Shown: positions 1-13,300 of the stretch, piece after piece
Layout of the letters: each line of letters opens with the position of its first letter
Numbering within the stretch: the first letter of the stretch is position 1
Assembly (NCBI GenBank): GCA_950295325.1
Contig: OX485803.1
Location: 75,097,554 to 75,161,553, forward strand
DNA: 64,000 nucleotides
Source of the DNA: Polytrichum commune
Taxonomy: Eukaryota; Streptophyta; Polytrichopsida; Polytrichales; Polytrichaceae
Direction of reading: 5' to 3'
Translations under genes and position numbers: made by a program
Notes under the pieces: generated by a model
The model's input: only the letters and a program-made list of their open reading frames with translations
Databases searched by the model: none
What the model was told of the DNA's origin: nothing

Positions 1-120
1 TATCCGTTCTTGGAGCCACACCAAACCACACACCACTCAAATGTAAGTGTCTTGATAAGAAAAGTAACCGAACAAGGGCTGTCTACCTTATGATTTGTGT
101 ACATTCATCATGACTGAGTC
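1..120. repeat. Dispersed repeat family D, copy 1
   Basis: The stretch reading GGAGCCACACCAAACCACA followed by CACTCAAATGTAAGTGTC recurs, diverged, at about 1120-1250 and at about 59450-59560. It lies in an intron of the SFI1/kelch gene or at the window edge. It carries no coding signal and its class is unknown. Confidence 0.45.
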
Positions 121-135
121 ACATGTTTGGAGCAG

Positions 136-3100
136 AAAGTGGGTTCGTCACGGTGGGAATGGCAGAAGAATACCGCTCTCTTAGAGCTCGAGAACCGAAA
201 TCAGCACCTCCAGCATCTCCTTTCTCAGGTACGTAGCTGGCTGTTCCAAGTGAATTAATTTGGTTACTCATTCCTCTAATACCCCTTACTCAGAGGTTTC
301 ATGGCAGGACTCCTCTACTGATTTCTGCAACATACTGAACGGAAAACTACTGTGATAAAATGTAGGTTTATTTTCAAAAATCACATCTCTGTTAGCATAG
401 CGTGCATGCAAGGACATCTCCCAAACAGCAGGGCCTTGTTTGTGAAGCCTTAAGTTAATAGTAGCAAGGTCTTCTCTAGATCTGAAGGTCCCTTACTTAT
501 TGGAGAAATCAGTGCACGTTGCAAGTGAAAGTCTTATCGTTGAAGAGACAAAAGGAATGTGCTCACCATCTTACCAGGTCGGTTTGGGTTTGTTTGTGGA
601 ACATAGGCAGGGAGGGACGCCATTGAGCTTGAGTCACGTGCACAGGAGGATCGCAAATTGTTGGAGCAAACCTTGCAAAGAAACAAAGAGGAAGCAATGT
701 TGTTAGCGAAAGCGCGTGACATACGGGCCCGGCTCGTGGAGCAGATGCAAATCATGGCCCGCAGCAAGCATCTTAAATCCACCCTCTCCGCCTGGCACCA
801 CTTCTGCGACAAAGCACGCAAGAAAAGGGTATGTACACACATCTCCTCAACAGCACCCAGATATGTTATAGCATCATCATATGCCACACACCAATTCATG
901 TTTTTGCGTTCCACTTCTGTGGGTTTCACAATTCAAGTTTCAGAGTCAGAGTTGCGAGTCAGATTTCAAGGTTCAGAGTCAAAGTTAAGATGCAAAAGTT
1001 ATGAGAGGTCAAAGTGAAGGTATATGATCTCTTTACGTGATCATATAAGCCCTCCCAATTGTGTTCACTATTGCAACCAGAACGGTGTCTATATTATGAG
1101 TACATAGCCGATTCCCACCATAACACACCTGTCCTTAACTACACGGCGTCATACCACGTACCACTCAAATGCAAGCATCCTAATTAAGAAGAGTGGCCAC
1201 ATAAGACCCACATACCTTACATCAATGTCCTATCACAAATCACAGGTGATGTTTAGCAGGCCGTCAATGTATTATACATTTTGGAACGGCGAAGGAAGGC
1301 ACATGGACGTTGACACAATCACCGTTTTGAAGTCCCAAAAAGGCCGCCAAACGTAGCATGTTGAGCAGATAGCAGCATTTTTAGAGGGGACATTGATTAA
1401 TGGGCTGAGACAGGATCGGCCCAAACCGGTCACTAACAATGTGCATGTGTTTCATGGCGTAATTGCACAGGCTTTACGAAGGGCGGAACGGATGTGGCGA
1501 GCTCGCACCCTGCTCAAGTCCTTCACTGCATTCGTGGCAGGCTGTGACCGCAGCAAACACACACTCAATCTGAACCAATATGCCGCGCAACACCGAAGCC
1601 GAATCTTGCTCCTCTCCGCCATCCGTGTGTGGTGGCGAGGAGCGCTGCTGAGGCGAGACGCCAAGGACAAGTTCCATGGCTTCACCACCTTCTGGGCGCG
1701 GTACCGACTGCGCCTTGTGATGGTCCACTGGCAAAACCATTGTGTCCAAGTCCGGTCGGAGGTTTTGATTCGGAAAAAGGCCATCCGCTTCCTGTATTTC
1801 AGCTTCCTCCGTCGGGCTTGGCGAGGTTGGATCTACCACACCGCATCGGCGCATGAGAAAAAGCTGAATGCGGAGCTGTTTGTGTTCTTGCGAGTCGCTC
1901 GAGAGTGCTTGCAAAACTGGCACGGGTTGATTGTGCGCAAGAAACAAAGGGCACGCCAACTGGAAATGGGTGGGTATTCACCTATGGCTATTAACCTGTT
2001 ATCATTCTTGATCACCCCCACTTCCAACATTGAACCATAATGATTTAGAGAAAGGAAGTTCTATAGAGGTGCCACATCATTGGAAAGATGACTACATAAT
2101 CTAACAATAATGGTTGAAAAAAAGGTATATCGCCCTGTTGTGCGCATTTCCAAATCCAGACAATTTGGGTTGTTGGACTGGATTATAATTGTCTTACCTG
2201 GTTAGCATTTGCAAATCGTGAACATTTCCATTTCAGATGCAAGAGTTATAAAATGTCAAGTGAGGGTTTAAGAGATCGCATAGGCACTCCCAATTGTGGT
2301 GGCCGGTGAACCTTCAATGGTGTCTATACTCCGTGCACAAACTATAGTCTCATCAGCATGCAGCAAGCGATAGAATATCCAAGGAAAATTGAAGACTTTA
2401 ACTACTAGTTACCACAAGCATTACTACATTGAAGACCTCAACTGTTCAATGCATTCTGACATACTAAGATACTGTATTAAGCCTTAAAAAAATGCTCAAA
2501 CTTCCTGGGTTGAACAGCAAACCAGGATCTACCATACTGAAATGATAGCAAGGTATTTTATAAGTCCATCAGCATGATTGTAGACAACAATGGCATTGAA
2601 GAATCTCAAATCCGGCATCACGAATTGACCATTCTCATGGTGATGCTAGGAGGGCAGCAGAGGCAGACATACCTGTTGCGAGCATCTCTGAAGACATGGT
2701 GCGGGAGGACGCGGCACATGGCTGTCATGATGACCCGCTTAGAATGGTACATCAAGCGCAAAGCGATGAGAACAAAGTGGACGGTGATCATGAAATGGTG
2801 GCATCATACAGTGCGGGTTCATCAAGCGCACAGGAGGCAGGCACAGCTGGTGACCAAGATTGAGCGTCGTTGTAAAGACTGGGCATTTCAAGCTGTCAAA
2901 AAATGTGTTATCAACAAAACTCTTCTGGAAGCCCACAAAGTGCAGAGATCAAACAAACTCAGGTACGAAGTTGATGAATACATATTGCCAGCACCTGACC
3001 ATTCTGCAGATGAGGTGGCGTTCCAGGATTGGGGAAGGTGCCTTCCCAAGAGCTGACCCTCGCCCACTCCCGCCCTCAATCTAGGCAGCCGATGCCACTG

Positions 3101-6100
3101 ATTGGAGGGCCCAGAGGGGAGGGCACCAAAATGGTTATGTCCAGTTACCCATTCGGGCTTCCCAGCCCTCGGGTGTTACCCGGTCTTTTTCGGAGAGATT
3201 CCAACCCAGCCATAAGATGCTCAAGCTCAAGGAAAGTTTACACACAACCACCGTCCTGGTGAATGCTGGTTGTAGTTTATTCTCTTTGGCTCTGTTTTGG
3301 AGGGATAAGGAGGGATACGGTGCAGTGATGACAACGACGACGACAACCACTCTTATTTGCCAAACTATGATACAAGGTGTAGTTTGGAATGGTTGCAAAA
3401 GGTTGCCGTTCGCTGCTCTTGGTGTAATGCACATTCACAATTGCCATATGTCAATTGGACACCCTTGAAGATACCTACTTCAAAATTTGGAACTGCAAAA
3501 ATGGCGATTCTCATCTTAGATTATGATGGGTGAAGGATGAGCACCACGGCTAAACCCTACACCTCAAATGCTCTGTTTGACCACTGGTTTTATGGATGAT
3601 GTGCTGGGAAAATGCAGGGAGACGGTGGTGAGGTCATGGTTACATGAAGTGCGGGCAAAGCAGGCTCGGCGTCTGTGGATGCACCGCCTACTCAGGCAGT
3701 TCCGACATCGGATGTTGCAGAAACTGTTTTCCTCTTGGCTTGTCCACACAGAGTTGTGCAGGTACTTCACATGCCCTGAGTAGATAAACAACTAAATGTC
3801 ACGGCCCAGTTGCAAACTGTGAAACAAAAGTTCATTTGTTACAAGTGGGTCCTGTGTAGCACCGAGGGCATCGTTACTTGCTTTCAACTCTACTGTTTCT
3901 GAAAGTGATCCAAGATTATGATGAGTTAGTACATATACTCCACGTCTCAATCGATCAATCGGCACAGAGAGATGATCCCGATGTTGCCACCTTCAAGTTA
4001 GTCTATACGTAATTCTGAACGGACATCATGAGAATTAGAGGGTGATCAATTAGCACATTATTGATGTAACTGTAGAAGGCAAAGTGCGGAACAGAAGACA
4101 CAAGAAGTAGAGGCAAAGATGAAGGCATTGGAGACAGACCTTGTTGGTGCTGGAGAAGTAAAGGCAGATATGGAGAGAAGGTTAGCTGGTTTTGAGGCTG
4201 AAAGGTTGCACATTGTGAAAGAATCTGGGGCTGCCATTGCTCGTACCCCAGCTTGGACGTCTGGGTTCCTTGATGGTGCTCATTCACAAATCCTCCCATT
4301 TTCCCATAGTTTGAAGAATCGCATAATGACAATATCGACGAAACAAGGAAATTCATCATGCATACATACAGTTGTTCTTAGATGGTATAACTTGAAAGTA
4401 AGTTATAGTATGTGTATAGCAGGCCGATGTCTTCCAGTTCCCACCCCCTAGAGCATGATTTAATGTTGTGTGATGGCACAGCTGAATTAAGGTGGAGGTC
4501 CGCAGTGATGGATGACAAATGGCTCCCACCTGCCCGGGCAGGCCATTCAGCAGTGACTCTGCCATTGAAGACAAATCGAACACCGTGCAGTGTTATCTTT
4601 GGCGGGTACAACGGCCATGAATGCTTCAATGATGTTATTGTCTTTGATTGTGGTAAGAGGTTTTGCATATTCTAAGTAACTTTTGTACTTGTTGAGAGCA
4701 GTAGAAATTCTCAAACTAAATAAGGCTGGAATAGTGCTTCACGCTGGTGGCAGAATTGGAGTCGTCTCTTCTGTCAAACCAGAATGAAGAGCATTGAAGC
4801 CCCGAGATAGATCCATCTTTGCAAAAGAAATCATGTTTCATTCTGTTACTCATTCTGGGAAATGGCATGTAATCATGAAGAGGATGAGGAATTTCACATT
4901 CCACCAACATCTGTAGCTCCTGGAAGTGTGTATCCTCCACCGATGCGCAACCATAGTACCTGTGCCTTTGGTGACAACAAGTTGATATTATTCGGAGGCT
5001 TTGATGGCTCATATGAATTCTCCGACTTATCTTTGCTCACCTTTTCTGAAGGAGGAAGTAAGCTTGTGCAATCTGAACTCATATTTTCTCAGCAATTTCC
5101 ACCGAATTCAACTGTACAGGAAAAAATTGTGTATGAAGCTCCCTAAGAATTGAGTTCACCGTCATGAGACAACAACACATGACAAATCAGCATGATAATT
5201 CAAATGCAAAGGAGGCTAACTTTTTTCTTATTGGTATTAGATTCCTGTGAGTGGTCACAACCTGAGAAGCAAAAAAGCGCTGTACCAGCTTCATTCTCCC
5301 ACCACACCGCCTGTGTAACTGAAGATGCCAATTACATGGTTGTTTTCGGAGGCTACCGCTCTTGTGTGGGGCATTTAAATGAGACATGGCTCCTTGACCT
5401 GCACACAATGACATGGACCTCACCGGACTACTTTGGAGTTCCTCCCTCACCACGACGGGGTCACAGTGCTGTAATTGTTGACAAGTGCATGTATGTGTTC
5501 GGAGGGTACAATGGCAGTGCACATTTGCCAGACCTCCAAGTGTTGCATCTTGCGTCAATGACATGGGAGTCCATCAAAACAATCGGAGAATCATATCCGA
5601 GTGCAAGAAGGCAACATGCAATGGCAGCCGTGGGCAGGCATTTGGTTATCTATGGAGGCTACAACGGCAAAACTTATCTGGATGATATGCATGTCTTTGA
5701 TACAGGTGTGTTTTCCAAAAATCACGGAATAGCTAGCTAGCAATCTTTTCTATTTATAAGGGAAAGAACAGCACCAACTTTAGGGTTGGAAATCCTACAC
5801 ATTGACTCCATTCTATGATGTCCTTACCAAACAAGGTTGGTGTAGAAAGCTGCGTGTGGAAGCGGTGGCCAATCATGAAAGACTTGTGTGTGGGAAGCAG
5901 CATGGACCGAAGAGTCTTCGGTCGGTCTATGCATACAATGGTGGCACTGGATCACAGGCTTGTGATCTTTGGAGGGGTGCACAAGCTAGGCGCGCTGAAT
6001 GACGTGCTTTTCCTCGAAAACGCTGCAGGTTAGAAGAAGAACCACATTCACTTGAAAAGCATGTGAATCATCTTCTCACATGCAAATATTATGCTCTCAA

Positions 6101-6752
6101 GATGCATGGCAAACCATCATGCTAAAATGGTGATGAGGTTGTGGCGTTGCAGCTGTAGGAGGTCTTCAGCTGCAGACTTGTTTATTTGAAGAGACTGCCA
6201 AAGTGCACAACTTGCGAGCAGACATCGTTGCCTGCAAGCAAGCTCTGCAAGAAAAATCAACAGAGCTTGTTGTTGCACATTCCAAATTAGTTCAAGTACA
6301 CTCTGCATTGGAGGTATGGACAAGCCTGTACTCTCCAACATGAGTTTGTTAAAAGGTCATTCTGAGGTCAATTGAAACATTTTAGGAATACAAAATCACA
6401 CTTCTGTAGTTGTTGGATGTTAGGTTGAGGCAGAGAAGCATAAGATAGCAGTGGCAGGGCAACGAATATTGGTCACTAAGCTTCAAAAGGCTCGTGGCAA
6501 TACAAAATCCCTCATGCAAACCTGCCGCAGGTATGCACCAATGTGTCAAGTATATGCAAGGAACACTTTGTTTCATAATCCTCGAATGAGAACTATATCT
6601 ATTTGTTTTTAACACAACAAGATACTTCATTCAGTGCACTAAGGGTACCATTGGGTATATGAAGGTTACAAGAGGAGCAGAAGATTTTACAGCGGTTGGT
6701 GGTTGAGTTTGAGCAGCATCAAGCATCCAACAGGCAGAAAAGCCTATGGTAA
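136..6752 (+). CDS. SFI1-repeat, coiled-coil and kelch-repeat protein, 3' part (5' end outside window)
   Basis: Probable centrin-binding or basal-body scaffold. Exons read as about 136-228, 611-828, 1471-1969, 2650-2962, 3618-3761, 4076-4242, 4423-4652, 4811-5057, 5241-5705, 5846-6028, 6159-6313, 6424-6530 and 6665-6752, stop TAA 6750-6752. The first exon is a Glu/Gln-rich coiled coil and opens at an acceptor, so the gene starts upstream. The exons from 611 to 3761 encode many Trp-containing helices spaced like SFI1 repeats (LLKSFTAF, AIRVWWRGALLRR, FHGFTTFWARY, LKTWCGRTRHM, LFSSWLVHTEL). Exon 4076 is a coiled coil. Exons 4423-6028 hold about five kelch units, each with a VIFGGYNG, ILFGGFDG, VVFGGY, YVFGGYNG or VIYGGYNG core. 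A last coiled coil follows. Phases agree at 828/1471, 1969/2650, 2962/3618, 3761/4076 and from 5057 to the stop. They are not resolved at 228/611, 4242/4423 or 4652/4811, so the join of the SFI1 and kelch halves is inferred from strand, spacing and absence of a stop or promoter between them. Confidence 0.72.
1120..1250. repeat. Dispersed repeat family D, copy 2, intronic
   Basis: A diverged copy of the sequence at 1-120 (CACTCAAATGCAAGC core, then a purine-rich run and CATACCTTACAT). It sits in the intron between exons 611-828 and 1471-1969 of the SFI1/kelch gene. Confidence 0.4.
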
Positions 6753-7308
6753 AGGAGCACACCAGAGATGCCACATGTACCTTATTACTGTGATGCAAAG
6801 ATGACAATTAACATCCAAGTATTGAAGTTAAAAGTAAGAAATCTTGCACATGTCCTGCAACATCCTTCACTGACAATCAGGGGACAGATTACCCTAAGTT
6901 TGAAGATTCACCAACCCACTGGAGAAATTCCAGTATTCCACAAAGAGTGTCATACCATTGGAATATGTCACATTTTACCCACCTCTTCACATTTCACATC
7001 TTCCTTGAAATTGGATGAACTTGGCTTCTCTTTAGGACTTAAGAAAAATATGCAATCTAAAATTCCCTGCTGGAACATCCATAAGTTTCTGTCACCTTGA
7101 CGATGTCTAGAAGATCTGTACCCATTAGAATCAAGATGCAAATGGGTGATGGCAGTCAACCACTGTAATCAAATTGAATGCAAAACTACAAAAATGCTTG
7201 CACTATGATACTTATCTCTAAATTCTCAGCACATACTTGTTACAAAAGGCCGAAATCATTTATCCACCAGAAGCAATGATCCTAAAACCATTGAGGCATA
7301 TTAGGGGT
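6753..7308. other. Convergent intergenic region
   Basis: The SFI1/kelch gene (+) and the F-box/LRR gene (-) end facing each other across this 556-bp stretch. It should hold both 3' UTRs. The short open frame at 6768-7100 has no recognisable domain and I see no other feature. Confidence 0.5.
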
Positions 7309-10300
7309 TTAGGCTGAAAAGGTCGCCTTCCATTGCCTGGTCAAGCGTGCCAAGTTCTTTCGGACAGAATCTGACACATTGCATCCGCTGATTGAAATTT
7401 CAAGACCCTCCTGTGGTGCATTAGGGTCTAAGCTCCATTTGCTTACTGCTTTGTCCACAGACTCTTTGATACTGTCCAATGGAATTACCTGAGACAAAAA
7501 ATACCCCCACATCAACTATTTCTTCAGTCGTTTGACTTTAATCTTTATCAACAACCCTTGGGAGGTCAAAGAAAGAGAGCGCAAAGTAGTGCATGCCAAA
7601 ACCAACACTCCACTGAAAACTAACACCCGAAAATCTTGCGCTTTAAGTACATATTGTTTTGAAAATATCCACCACCTTTAACTTCAGGCTCCCATGTTGG
7701 TTGAGTCATCTATCAAGAAAGCTTTGAATCCTTCTAACTTTGCACACAGAATTCAAATGAGGAATACTTTGGTGCGCTGGAATCCGCATCCAATAGCTAC
7801 CAAGAAACATCTAAAACTCAAGAAACATCAATCAAGTAACAGCAGATACACTCAGCACTTAAAGTGACGATTTTAGCACCATCTACGTTACGTTGCAATA
7901 ATAGGCCCTATCCAGCACACCAACCACTACAATACTGATTGATGAAACTTCCACCCTTTCAGCTTGTAACCATAATTTGAAGGGTCAAGCCCATAGCCTG
8001 ATCTCCAAGTTTTGCCTAGAGAAGTGGGCTCGGTTGGCATACTTAAGAGGCAATGGAAAAGGATAAATAAAATGTTTGAAATACTAACCAGTGTCCGCAA
8101 GAGGGCACAGTTGGAGAAGAGCATACGACGAAGGTTGGGGGAGTACAAGTAAACTTCTGCAAGATTCTTGCATCCACAAGCATCTACCACTTTCAACACG
8201 CGAGAGTGAAGATAGAGCCTGCAAGGAAAGAGTATCTATTTTAAGTAACTCTTAAGCAAAATTCCCATCTGTCATAAAGAACCACCTGAATAAATGCTCA
8301 GATCATAAACCTTAGGAGCCAGTATATGAGATAGAAGAACATAAATTACATTCCAAGATGTCACAGAATACTCCTCATCAATAAACAAATACCACAAAGA
8401 GCATTCCTGCATGCCTCTGCCAACCAATATGAAAGCTAGTTTAATTCATGAGGTTGTGCTTTACAAATGACACTCCCTCACAGATTTCCAGATGATGGCT
8501 GATGGATCCATAATCCTAAGATGATCTGCAGACATATTAACCAGTGTTGCAGTTGTTCAACACTGGTGTATCACTAAATGAAAGAGAACTAAATTGCTAT
8601 CTCAAGCACTGACACTGGGTAAAATGGCTTATCAATCAATGCACCTTCTGAGAGACGAGCAGCCGGGAACTTCTAGATGTAATAAAGAACTATGTGGCAT
8701 GTCAAGCCATTCAAGTTGATCACAACCTCCACATCGAAGCTCCTCCAATTTCAATGATGATTCCAAGATACTTCCTACAGTTGTTTGGGTCAACAAACGA
8801 CATCCCAATATATTTAAACTTTGAAGTGCACCACAAGAGAACCGTCCGATAGTTTCCAGGGATTCTGCAGCTCACAACAAACGTCTTAGAGGAAGACCAC
8901 AAATGCCTCAATGTTGCAATCCCAGAGTCCACAAATAACTATCTTGGGTGTAAACAAAAATTTATTACTTGAGAATATTTTAAAATCGAAAATAAAAAAT
9001 AAACCTGAGAACAAGAAACTCAAGCTTAACAAACCAACAATGTGCAACACAATTGCACTGACTTCCTAGATATAAATTAAGCATTGAACTCATCTGTTAT
9101 TTGAGAAGTAATATGCATTAGTGTGAACAAAACCTTTGAAGATAGCTGACTGATCATAAGGCTACACAGTGTGATAGATTGGTTTATATTGGTCAGCAGA
9201 GACAATAAGGTTCAACCATCGTGAACATGTGAAAGCCCTAGGTTGTACGCTTCCTACTTCACATGTCATCTACGACCTTGCCTGACTTTGTAGGAGATTA
9301 AGAAGACAAGCCAGCTTAAAGAAACAATTCCCAAGGATCAACATTAGCCATCTCAAACACCAATGCAATTTACATGAGAGCAAGAAGCTTACCACAAAGT
9401 GAGAGGTTACAAGAAAGGAGTTCTGGACATTTCAACTGAAGACGCGTGAGCTTCTTGCAATTAGACAAGTTGAGAGTTTGCAGATATGGGGCCACCAAGT
9501 GTAGATCATCAAGCTGCAAGAAAAATATACATCAAGAAACATTGTTATAGAGAGTGATTTACACAGGTTACTGGCATAATCTGTAGAAAACAACACCCTC
9601 AGAAGAGACCGCTGCCTCTGCAAAAAATACGTAGAATTTTGGAAACTATTGACCAAATTAGGTTCAATGTATTGAAATAAATCTACTACTCATAGGCTAG
9701 GCTGCAACCAAATGCACAGGCAGTATTCACAGATACCCAAGAATTTGAACTCAACTTGAGAACCCTAAAAATGTGCTGCTAAGAGACCCACATATGAACA
9801 ATAGTAAATTATGCTCACCTAAGTCTGTATCACTCGCTGCCAGCTATCAGCATTTAGCCAATGTGTTGACAGTTAAATGTGCATTTTCTTTATCCACTGA
9901 ACCTTATTCTAGATAGTATACGCCACATGTAGTTTCATGTGCTAAGATACTGAGGATGTCATAGTTCGTGAGAGCCCAGTTGCAATTTACTACCTCTCCT
10001 AGTAGTTGCTTTACTGACAATATGCTTTCTGAGAGTGATGCTTGCATGTTACTGCTTCATCAAACGAAACATGCACAACCACTGACTTGTGTTCATTCAA
10101 TTAAAACTCCATGTTCCTTAATTTAACTCTATAATTTCAAAAGATGAACACTCACCCTTGGACAACCTGCAAGGCTGAGGTGCTGAAGAGAACCTTCACT
10201 TGACAATTGCAGTAGCAAGCGAGTGATGTTGGGCAGCTGTGCCGCTGTCAGTACCTCAAGAACTGATACAGGTGGTAAACGCAGTCCCGCACTTGTCACT

Positions 10301-13300
10301 CCACTACACCTTGAGATGTCCAAGGACACTAAAGATTCTTTAGATGGACCCCTTAGCAGTGCCTGAAATGAACAAAATTGAAACCCTGAAGAACCATGAC
10401 AAATTGTCCTCACCAAGGCCAGAAGGTCCAAAGGGAATTAACATGAATACCAACTGCCACAAAAAAATTCAAGAAATCATGGATGGTATAGTTCATGAAG
10501 CACAACAACAACATAGAATAATTGATCAATGCCGGGTGTCTTAGATAGGAGGTACCTGAACCCCTTTATCAGTAACCTCATTGCACCCTGCAACCGAAAC
10601 CGACCTTAAGCCCTTCGTCCTCCAGGGCTCCATCTCAGAACTGCTCACCAGAAGCAAATGAAGACTTCAGGTAGTGCAGTGAGATATGTGACCAACACTA
10701 AGCAATAGTTGAAGATCCTCACAAACTATGCTCATGCCCCTCAGATATCTCCATTCGACATGTGTAAAGCTATATGGAATTTAGCAGCATAGTACCAATT
10801 TCACAACTTGTCACCACACACTTTCCTCCTAATATCATTCAGCTTCTTCACATCAATGGAATCATGGAAAAAATGGTCAAGTGAGTTTACCCCTTCCAAG
10901 AGGAATCTGTTGGATCTAATCCATATTCCAGTAAGTCAGGTGCAATATCTCTATACTTTCCATGCCTCATTGTAGCACCAACTTGCAAACTCTCAAGTCC
11001 GATTGGCAAGGGTGTTGATCTTTCTGAATGTTGAGACTCTTTCCTACTACTTCTCGAGGTGTCAAGCAGATTAACTTTCAGTGGCTCTTCTGTATCAGAG
11101 AACCCTCTGGTGCTTGCAGAAGACTTCCCACTGTGAAGAAAACCAAAAGAAACTGTGAGCTCAGAGATATCAAACAATGAGCCTCAAGATGATTCATAAC
11201 ACTTCCAAGGTAGTTAAATGGGAATGATATATGGATGACTATCTGCCAAATTGTATTGTGTTGAACCATCTCCTTCCAAGCTTCTGAATCTGATAGTACC
11301 TTACCACCACTTCACTACAAATAAGTTCATTGATTAACCTGGAGACCATGAAGAGACTAAGATCACTTTGGGTTGTTCTGAAAGCTTCCACACGATTCCT
11401 TGCAGATTTTTGGCATGGCATGTCCAACCGCTGATCGGTAACTTGTGTAGCCCCTCCAACACGGATAGCTCTCGAGTCTTTGGAACGATTGACCTTTTTC
11501 TCAGCGCCTGCCTCTGAGGTGCTTGCATGAGAGTTTGGGATGTGAAGAATTCTGCGCATAGCAAATCTATTGTCACCTGCAAGTCAGATACTGTAGGTCA
11601 ATCTCTTATTCCATGAACAACAGACTTCCTCTAGGAGCAAGTATTTACGGTACAACAACTATGCTATGCAGCTGGAAATCAGATATACCAATACTGACCA
11701 ATGGAGGTGGTAGATGGAAACACAACAGAACTCTATTTCTATGCTGCAAGATATTCAAAAGAAGGAAGAGCCTTTACTCAGAATAAACAACACATTCTTA
11801 AGAGATTAAACCTTGGTGAGACAAGAATAATGTCAACACGAAAGTGAACCTTCTAAACACTTTGAAACACCTGACAAAAGTTGGCCATTCTGCAATACAG
11901 GAATAACTGGATGGAAGCCACTTTGATGAGCCCAACAACCTTGTCATCACAAGGTTAGCAGTTTGAATCTGCCAGAGGGTGACACCAAGCACCCTGACAT
12001 ATGATGTCCCCTCCCATCCATGCACATGACATGAGATGGAGTCTCCTGCCCTTCCTTGCCCAAAGTGGCTGATTGTCATGTTTCTCAAATAACAAAGTTA
12101 AGACTGCATGAAAGGAATAGGCCACCTGAAGTTTCCAAGTCCAAAGTGTAGTAATTTGTTCCCTTTGCATCGGCATCTGTGAAGGAATCACTGGATCTCC
12201 TCGATGTTGCTGGCATTGACACTTCTTTTCTCAAAATTTCTTGCTCTGGAGCAGACTCTTGCTGGAGCATCTCCAACCAATTTGGGATAGTGCACTGAGT
12301 CATTTTTGATTTCAGAAATAGCTGGGTGGATCCATCATTCAGTTTGTTTTTCCCAGTAGAAACATCTTGGTGCAAATAATCAGTTTCTGATCTTCTGCCT
12401 ACTGCATTGGTACTTGATGAATTAGGAGAAACACCAGCATTATGAATCGGGTTATTGCTTTCCACCGGTATCATTACATTGGTCCAGTCTATGTAATGGA
12501 GGGGAGCTACATCTGCATTCTTATGCATGGAGTTTTCAATGTTGAGATTTGCACTTAGAGGAGCAGAGTCTGAACCGACATCAAGAGCAGCCAAACCGGA
12601 TAGGGGGAGTGTGATATCACATGTAACAGCTTTTGAAGCAGCTTGGGCATAGCTCTTAGGGAGAGGAGTTCGTTTTTCTGATTTTGAGTCCCCACCTGCA
12701 TCCAAAGAAGGCCCCTCAAATGTCTCAGATAACACAAGTTCTGCGTGCGAAAGGTCCACAGCCTGAGAAACTTTGGATTTTCTAGGTCCCCATGATGAGA
12801 CGCCCCAAGTCCCAACTTCCTTTTGACTTTCAGACACAATCTGAGAGCCAAGCTCAGGCCAAAGTTGATCAGAAACAACTTCAAGGTTTGGTGGACCTTC
12901 GTACAAAGGCAGAGGAGATGCATCATTTTCTTCGGGTAAGTCTGTAGACGAAGTAACAGACTCATCAGGAGTACAATCGTCAGGGGTGGGTCTGGATTGC
13001 TGATAACGGGAGAGAACTGTCAGGGCAACATCGCTGATGCCTTGACAATTTGCCAAATTGACATCCTCCAACTGTTCAAAAAACATAATTTTCAAACTTA
13101 GAACATCAGGCCAAGACTACAAATGGAAAGTGACCCAAAAGTGGCAATGTGCATGGCAATTCTATAAAAGTATTGGACAGGGAAAGACCTAGCTGCCAAT
13201 AAATAAGCGTGATGAGAAAAAGCTTAGGACAAGACCAATGAAGTAAAGATTCTACCCTTGAGTGCAGAACACAAAGTGCGTTGACATCCACATCTGTTAA

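Noticed and set aside
506-577. Extra exon of the SFI1/kelch gene
   Set aside because: It has splice-like borders but its phase does not match the exon at 611, so it was left out of the model.
11895-12060. tRNA-like or SINE-like stretch with GCAGTTTGAATCTGCC in an F-box gene intron
   Set aside because: The B-box match is weak, no A box is convincing and no target duplication was found.
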